A program made the position numbers and the translations under genes. From Voacanga thouarsii (taxonomy: Eukaryota; Streptophyta; Magnoliopsida; Gentianales; Apocynaceae), in NCBI GenBank assembly GCA_026120185.1, contig JANUWF010002022.1, positions 2,402,001-2,466,000 on the forward strand: a stretch of 64,000 bases of DNA, given 5' to 3'. The number at the start of each line of letters is the position of its first letter. Positions within the stretch are counted from its first letter, which is position 1. A model generated the notes under the pieces. The model ran no database searches, had not been told where the DNA came from, and worked only from the letters and a program-made list of their open reading frames with translations. Below are positions 58,834 through 64,000 of this stretch, in pieces.

Positions 58834-60558
58834 TAAATTATATTATAAAATTTTAATTGTGACTATAATATAATAATTAGGGATAAGAAAAAATAGTTGA
58901 ATTGTGACTCTTTTTTTTTTTCATAATTTTAACATTTCTGGAATATATATGTGAATTATTTATATATTCTTCCCAACAGGCCCTAGCTCAATTTAAATGA
59001 TAAATAACTTTACATGATAAATTAATTCTTTGTATTAATTTTATATAATTTTATCTGCAGATAATATAATTACCTAATACACCTAATGTATGTACACCGA
59101 GTGTATATAAAAATTTCCCGTTTGCAATGAGCTAGAAAATTTTTCCTTTAAAAAAATTATTATTATGTTATTATTAATAAAAATGTTCTTTTTAAAAAAA
59201 GGAGTAGAATATTAATTTGAGATTTTACAAGATTATTACTTTTATTATATAACAATTTTTGTTATATGAAATTATATAAACTAAAAAAACTAGCAGAAAA
59301 TTAAATCTGAAGTTTTAAATAATTTTATTTAAGTTAAAGACTATTGATCTGATTTAAAAATAATTAAAATCAAATAAACTTAAACTTTGATCCTCTCTCC
59401 CTACGTCTGGGATCTAATTACCCAATTCGACTGGATTTTTATTTTCTTATATGTTAATCGCACTTGGTAATTTTTTTTCCTCCTTCAGTTTGGAGGGTTT
59501 TTGTGCAAACTCTATCTTCTTATGCATTTGTTATCACTGCTAGATATAGTTTTTGAGTGCAAATTCTATCTTCTTTTGGTCAATCGCATTTGTTATTTTC
59601 TTATGTATCACTGCTAGATATGGTTTTTGAGTACTGCTCCAGCAATTTTGTAGAAAATCAAAACCCTCACAAAAACAACAGCTATAGACTTCGTGAAATA
59701 ATTCAACAAAACTCAAACTTCCAGAGCTTTATTTTATATCCATTCACCACAAAATGCAAATCCTCAAATCAACCCCAACGAATCAGATTCAACAAAACTC
59801 AAACTTCACCAATAAATAATTCAACAAACACAGAATTGGCAACAAAGTTACAATACTTAATTACTACACAATTTAACAATAAACTTCGTGAAATATTCTA
59901 ATCAATCCTAATCAATATATATATATATATATATACATATATAATTCAGTACAATCTCCAACAAAGCAAAAAACCTGTTAGAGAAGAAGATCACTGACGG
60001 CGGTGGCAGAGGCAGCAATGACTATGTCCGGCGGCAGCAGTGGAAGTTCCGGCGGGAGCACAATTGCTGTTTATTTTTTTGGCGAAAGTGGGAGATGGAG
60101 GTGGGTAGGTAGTGGCGTTTTAGCACAATTGTTGTTTTTTTCTTCAATATTTTTTTCTTCTTTTGGGGAAAGTGGGAGATGGAGATGAAGGTAGGTAGCA
60201 AATTAAGGGTGTTTCAGCACAATTGCTATTTTTTTCTTCTTCTGAGGAAAGTGGGAGATGGATGGATCACAATTGCCACCTCACCAGCCGAAGAGCATTG
60301 TATATATCATTTGGGGCTTGGGGGTTTCATCACCCGTGAAGAATCTGAAAAGAGCATGCCATCTGAAAAGGATCCGCGTGAGCACCAGAAAGATGAAGAA
60401 GATAGCCAGAGAAGGGGGAAAAAAGCCTGGGAAAGAGGAAGACGACAAGGTATTTCACATTTGTGGTTTGCAAGGTCCTTAGACCTCGCAAATCATAAAT
60501 GCGAAAACCACAGCGAAAGGCACAGACTCCACATTGACTCCACAGGCTTTTGTCGGGC
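57198..60558. other. MULE right non-coding region
   Basis: Presumed 5' side of the transposase transcript. 57,230-58,990 is AT-rich and internally repeated: a block with ataactatttaggtaattaa occurs near 57,300, 57,680, 58,220 and 58,570. A second block (ttgtgactct, poly-T, then atatatgtgaattatttata) occurs at 57,930-58,015 and 58,905-58,985, about 970 bp apart. A short (CA)n lies at 58,814-58,831. 59,500-59,640 contains a ~75-bp direct duplication. 60,057-60,262 holds three imperfect copies of agcacaattg...gtgggagatgg. A palindromic motif (60,467-60,493) lies near the TIR. No exon is supported. Confidence 0.6.
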
Positions 60559-60694
60559 TGACTATCTCGCATTCTTTGAATGCGAGATGCTGGGGAACCT
60601 CAGAATGCAAGGTACCCCCGCTCAGCCCACATTTCCAATTTCGCCACTCCTTTGGTTTCTGATTTGTATTTTGACCCTAATCGGTCAAAACCCT
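60559..60694 (-). repeat. MULE right terminal inverted repeat
   Basis: Complement begins AGGGTTTTGACCGATTAGGG. It contains a perfect 11-bp-arm palindrome (60,564-60,588: ATCTCGCATTC, 3-bp spacer, complement). In MULEs the TIR usually carries the promoter and transposase binding sites; here it is ~3.4 kb upstream of the transposase ATG. Confidence 0.9.
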
Positions 60695-60703
60695 CGTCAA
60701 TAA
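60695..60703. repeat. MULE target-site duplication, right
   Basis: cgtcaataa, identical to 50,005-50,013. Confidence 0.9.
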
Positions 60704-61039
60704 AACCCAGCCAAGATGCCCAAATAATTCACAGCTTAAAATAGTCTAATTTCTTGGGTAGGGACACAAAACCCAAAAAAGCAACAAGAAGAATATGAAC
60801 TACAAGTGATCCACAGTAGGTATGCCAAATATGCCAATTGAACTAACTCCCAAAATCCAAACAATGAAGGTGCGGCTCCAGTGTATTTTGGTGGGAAATT
60901 AGACACCAGAAACAACTCCAAACACAAAATCCAAATCAAATTGTAAGTTCCGTAGAGAGAAACTAACAGTTAACATGTGAACAAGCGTAACATCTCAGAT
61001 AAACACAATTGTAATGTTGTAATCATCTGAGAATAGCAA
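60704..61039. other. Right flank of the MULE
   Basis: Host-like composition but no exon recognised. A short inverted pair (catctcagata / aatcatctgaga) lies near 60,990-61,033. It continues to the right into the kinase fragment. Confidence 0.35.
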
Positions 61040-61173
61040 ATGAAAATAGGATTTCTCGGATTTTGGAGATAAACAGCAAGATTTGAACCATTTACAAATT
61101 CATAGACTAAGTAAATGTGGACGTTAGAGATGGAAGCTCCTAGGATTTTGATTATGCTCGAGTGATGTGTTAG
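61040..61173 (-). pseudogene. Receptor-like kinase fragment
   Basis: The minus strand encodes HSSIIKILGASISNVHIYLV, then YEFVNGSNLAVYLQNPRNP. This is protein-kinase subdomains IV-V: a His-x-x-Ile-x-x-Leu-Gly core and the hinge Leu-Val-Tyr-Glu-Phe. I associate this wording with plant LysM-type or related receptor-like kinases. It is open across the fragment, but no further kinase motif (HRD, DFG) follows to the left, and the upstream part is cut at 61,174 by a Copia LTR. A truncated host-gene relic or interrupted exon. Confidence 0.6.
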
Positions 61174-62890
61174 TGTTGTGTCCTAGAGGCAATCACTTAT
61201 ATATTGTATATGACATATTTTATTTTAATAAAATGTATTATTTATCTTACAATTTCTTTTGTTTACTTTTAAGTAATATAACTATTCGATAAAGTCCCTA
61301 GTACAACACTTTGTTAAGGAAATCATGATAGAGATCGTGATATGAGATTCTTACTATACTGGATGGTGTTTGTTCTTAAATAATCCCTAGTCATAGTATT
61401 AATGAGACAAGACATCATTAATGCGTTAAGACTAGCATGTGTTAGACTTCTTGATTTGATCAGGCAGTGGTTCTCATAACCGTGAGTATTGAGATACTCA
61501 AAGTTAACACATGGATGCTTGTTAATAGAACAAGTTCATTGGATGACCTAACTTTAAGTTAATCACATGGATAACTATTTAGTGCCAGCGATATAATCTC
61601 AATATAGCAAATGTGTAAGTATCCTTAGACTTGAGATCTCTAAGGTACTTTGTTTGCTGAGCTTTGTACTTTGATTCCAATCTCCGGAGCTCGATCGAGG
61701 GCTGCCTATGGGATGGATATTGGGTACATTGTGAGGGAAACAAAAGTAGTTGAGAGGGTCAATAAAGGATTCACCACTCCTAATAGTAGGGGCGAATATC
61801 TCACGGCCACTTATAGGAATTACTACTCGAGAAGTCCTTGGCCAATGTAATTGTATATTTGAAATAGTTCCAATTGATACACATTTAGAGTGGTGGGTTC
61901 CTGGTACAAGTACTATTGTGTTTAGGCCAAAATTATCTCTGGAGGGAGTTGGCACTAATTCGTACTCCAAATCGAATGAGCTATTGTATGGTGAAAGGAG
62001 TTAATTGCACTGAAATTTGTTATTGAAGGGTTTATATCAAGCCACTTGACTTCCTGGACTCTTAGGTGGTCATGATGTATTGCTATATACCACTCATCAT
62101 CTGGGAATATGGGTTTATTAATTGGTGAATTAATAAACCAATCCTGATTAGAATTAATAGGATTAATTCTAATTAATTATGGATTATTAATCTCAAAGAT
62201 GTTTGGATTAATTCATATTCTCTACCAATTGATTGGGAAACCTAATAGGTCACACACAATAGCGGATTACATACTTAAGATGTTATTTGATAACATAGTG
62301 GGGTTGATTGAGAGAAGGAGAAGTTGTTGTGGACAAATTATAATTAGTTATAATTTGTAGTCTAAGTTGTAATTGTGAAAACTCCATGTTTCCAATTACA
62401 ATTAGAAAATTCTAATAGGATTAGAATTCTCAGTTTTGGGAGGAAAATTTCGTGTAATATATAGTATATGTAACACAAGAAAAACCCTAGTTGAACAACA
62501 CATAAAACAACAGCCACATACATTCTCTCTTCTCTTTATCTTTCTCGATTTGATCTTGATTAAAGAACCCTAGTCGCCATCTTTTTCTGCTAGTATAGGA
62601 AATTTTGGTGCTTGAGTGTACCCTCTGTGTGGATTACTATTAAAGATAATCACATACTGTGATTATAGTGGTTAGACGTTCAACTCATGTGGAGGTTGAT
62701 CACGAGGATTGCTGGATCACGCCTCAACTTGAAGAAGAAATTTTTTGTTCTTCGGACGATCACCCAAAGGTAAAAGCTGTTACCTTTACTCTATTTATGT
62801 CTTGTTTTCTATACATAGACGGATCCTGGGAGGGTATCTCGTTTTATTTTTCGCTACACCGTATACGATACGAGCCTGAGATACCCAACA
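61174..62890 (+). repeat. 5' LTR of a plus-strand Copia element
   Basis: 1,717 bp, starting TGTTGTGTCCTAGAGGC and ending ATACCCAACA, one base before a tRNA-Met primer site. A TATA-like region (gtaatatatagtatat, about 62,454-62,470) precedes a CT-rich leader. The left flank gttag (61,169-61,173) should be the target duplication; the other end is outside the window. Open frames inside (61,599-61,970 and 62,659-62,976) show no domain and are taken as chance. Confidence 0.85.
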
Positions 62891-62891
62891 G

Positions 62892-62905
62892 TGGTATCAG
62901 AGCCA
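62892..62905 (+). other. Primer binding site, initiator tRNA-Met
   Basis: TGGTATCAGAGCCA, the exact classic Copia primer site, one base after the LTR. A perfect match suggests this element is younger than the one at 17-28 kb, whose site has a substitution. Confidence 0.93.
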
Positions 62906-64000
62906 TGCTATGTGTGGTCTACGGACATTGTTTTGGCATGAAAAACTATCTTCGTGCTTGTCTTTGTTTACTATGAAATTCGTTTTCACTCGAGTCGAAA
63001 TCGTTTCGATCATTATGGATTGGGTCTGTAGTACAATATGATTGTGTAAAAGTCACAGCGTATTTCGAAAAGATGCTTTACTTGGTGCTGAAAATTTCTG
63101 CAGGTAAAAACATTTCTTGCATCATGGATGTTGCCCTCCGTTTCATCTTAATTTTCCGTTTTGATTTTGTTTAAACTAAAAAATTGTTTGTTGTTTAGAG
63201 CTTCAAAACAGAAAATACTGCTGAGAATTGTTCTCACTGAAAATTTGCAGAAGAAGAAAGCACCATAAATTGTTTCTCGAATTTTTTTGAAAAATCGCCG
63301 CCATTGTTTTAGAACACAGGCAACGTCGGCTTCGGTCTCCAAGCCGGCGCTAGTTCCATTTTGTTTCGCGAAAGTCCAAAAATAATTTTTGAAAGAATTT
63401 TTTTTTTAAAACCAAACCAGAGCCGGTGCCGGCTCTGGCCTTCAAACCAGCACCAGTTATGCTTTGTTTTGCACGATCCAGCTGTTTCAAAAAAAAAAAA
63501 ATCTGGAATAGAATTTTGAAAAGGGAAAAATCTCATTTGATGAGAGGAGGCAAAATAAAAATTTTTCCAAAGGGGCGCTGTTCCCTTGACTCCCGCCCGC
63601 TGACCGGCCAGCGGGACCGTCGTTATCATTGCGAGACGGGACCCAAAAGTATTTTCTCAAAATTAGTTTTGAGACAAACAATTTTATTTTTCAAAATAGT
63701 GATTTTGAAAATTTAAAATCAATGTATTTCTCTAAATGGCGATTTTAGAATTTGTTTTATTTTTCTAAAATAGTGATTTTGAAATAATAAAAGTATATGT
63801 TTATTTTGGTTAAGCATAGTCAATGGTATGATGGATGGTTATGGACTAAAACTAATTATATCTGTTCATGCATTTTACAGTTTGGTTATTTATGAAATAG
63901 GGCCTGCGTGTCCTGCCTTCTCTAGAATTCTTGTGTAATTCTCTTCTCATCTAACTCCCCTCAAATGTAACTCGAGATTTTCTCTCTTTAAGAAATTATG
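62906..64000 (+). mobile_element. Leader of the plus-strand Copia element (continues beyond window)
   Basis: Untranslated leader between primer site and gag; no gag motif has started by 64,000. It contains a 22-bp perfect palindrome at 63,417-63,438 (arms CCAGAGCCGG) and a GC-rich patch at 63,575-63,640. Short open frames on both strands show no domain. Confidence 0.6.

Larger units (their letters stand above)
50014..60694 (-). mobile_element. Mutator-like element (MULE) with transposase and PMD gene
   Basis: 10,681 bp bounded by inverted repeats and perfect 9-bp duplications. Gene order on the minus strand, from the right TIR: ~3.4 kb of non-coding DNA, transposase (57,197-54,411), a 228-bp gap, PMD gene (54,182-51,964), ~1.8 kb of non-coding DNA, left TIR. 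Both coding regions carry in-frame stops, so this copy cannot encode full-length products, though its ends look competent to be mobilised in trans. PMD proteins are known both as host proteins (MAIN/MAIL type) and inside transposons, including MULEs. The complete ends, duplication and two-gene layout here are read directly from the sequence. Confidence 0.93.

Noticed and set aside
60003..60703. Open frames of 61 and 174 codons near the MULE right end
   Set aside because: They lie in Gly-rich and tandemly repeated DNA and run into the TIR; no domain, opposite strand to the element's genes.
61599..62004. Overlapping open frames of 123 and 84 codons
   Set aside because: They lie inside the non-coding LTR at 61,174-62,890 and have no domain on either strand.
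62659..62976. 105-codon plus frame before the primer site
   Set aside because: Crosses the LTR end and primer binding site, so it cannot be a conserved gene of this element; no domain.

Overview
This is AT-rich nuclear DNA from a higher plant, most likely a eudicot. It is packed with degraded plant transposon families, and the three recognisable host-gene pieces encode plant-type proteins. I cannot name the species. No intact host gene is visible. The window is a stratified set of transposon insertions (Copia, Ty3/gypsy of the Athila/Tat type, chromovirus-like LTRs, LINE, hAT, CACTA, MITE, MULE) around three host-gene fragments.

Layout. 0.6-2.6 kb: a minus-strand Copia solo LTR. 5.4-9.3 kb: a decayed Athila/Tat-like gypsy element (gag, protease, RT, tRNA-Asp type primer site, LTR) broken at its RT by a CACTA-type end. 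9.9-10.4 kb: another CACTA-like end. 14.3-14.7 kb: first exon of a gene like the chloroplast outer-envelope channel OEP37, with an in-frame stop. 15.7-17.0 kb and 29.2-32.3 kb: the two arms of a large inverted repeat, each carrying tandem arrays of a ~151-bp unit. Between them lies a 10.6-kb Copia element (17,177-27,754) with ~1.8-kb LTRs, flanked by unrelated retroelement debris. 32.96-33.56 kb: exons 1-3 of a KLHDC4-like kelch gene, truncated and frameshifted. 33.6-45.3 kb: long LTRs of chromovirus type, including a solo LTR nested in another solo LTR. 45.3-46.7 kb: LINE ORF1 remnant split by a 643-bp hAT element with a perfect 8-bp target duplication. 48.8-49.7 kb: an internally deleted Copia piece.

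The centrepiece is at 50,014-60,694: a structurally complete Mutator-like element (MULE) with ~135-bp terminal inverted repeats and a perfect 9-bp target duplication. It carries two genes on the minus strand. One is a 929-codon MuDR-type transposase frame (57,197-54,411) with no frameshift but nine in-frame stops. The other is a four-exon plant-mobile-domain (PMD) gene (54,182-51,964). The stops are mostly explainable as C-to-T or G-to-A changes, as expected for a methylated, silenced element. Beyond it is a receptor-kinase fragment (61,040-61,173) cut by the 5' LTR of a plus-strand Copia element that runs out of the window.

Nothing here is a working host pathway. The coherent biological unit is the MULE: transposase, PMD protein, TIRs and subterminal GCGAGG palindromes that could be transposase binding sites.
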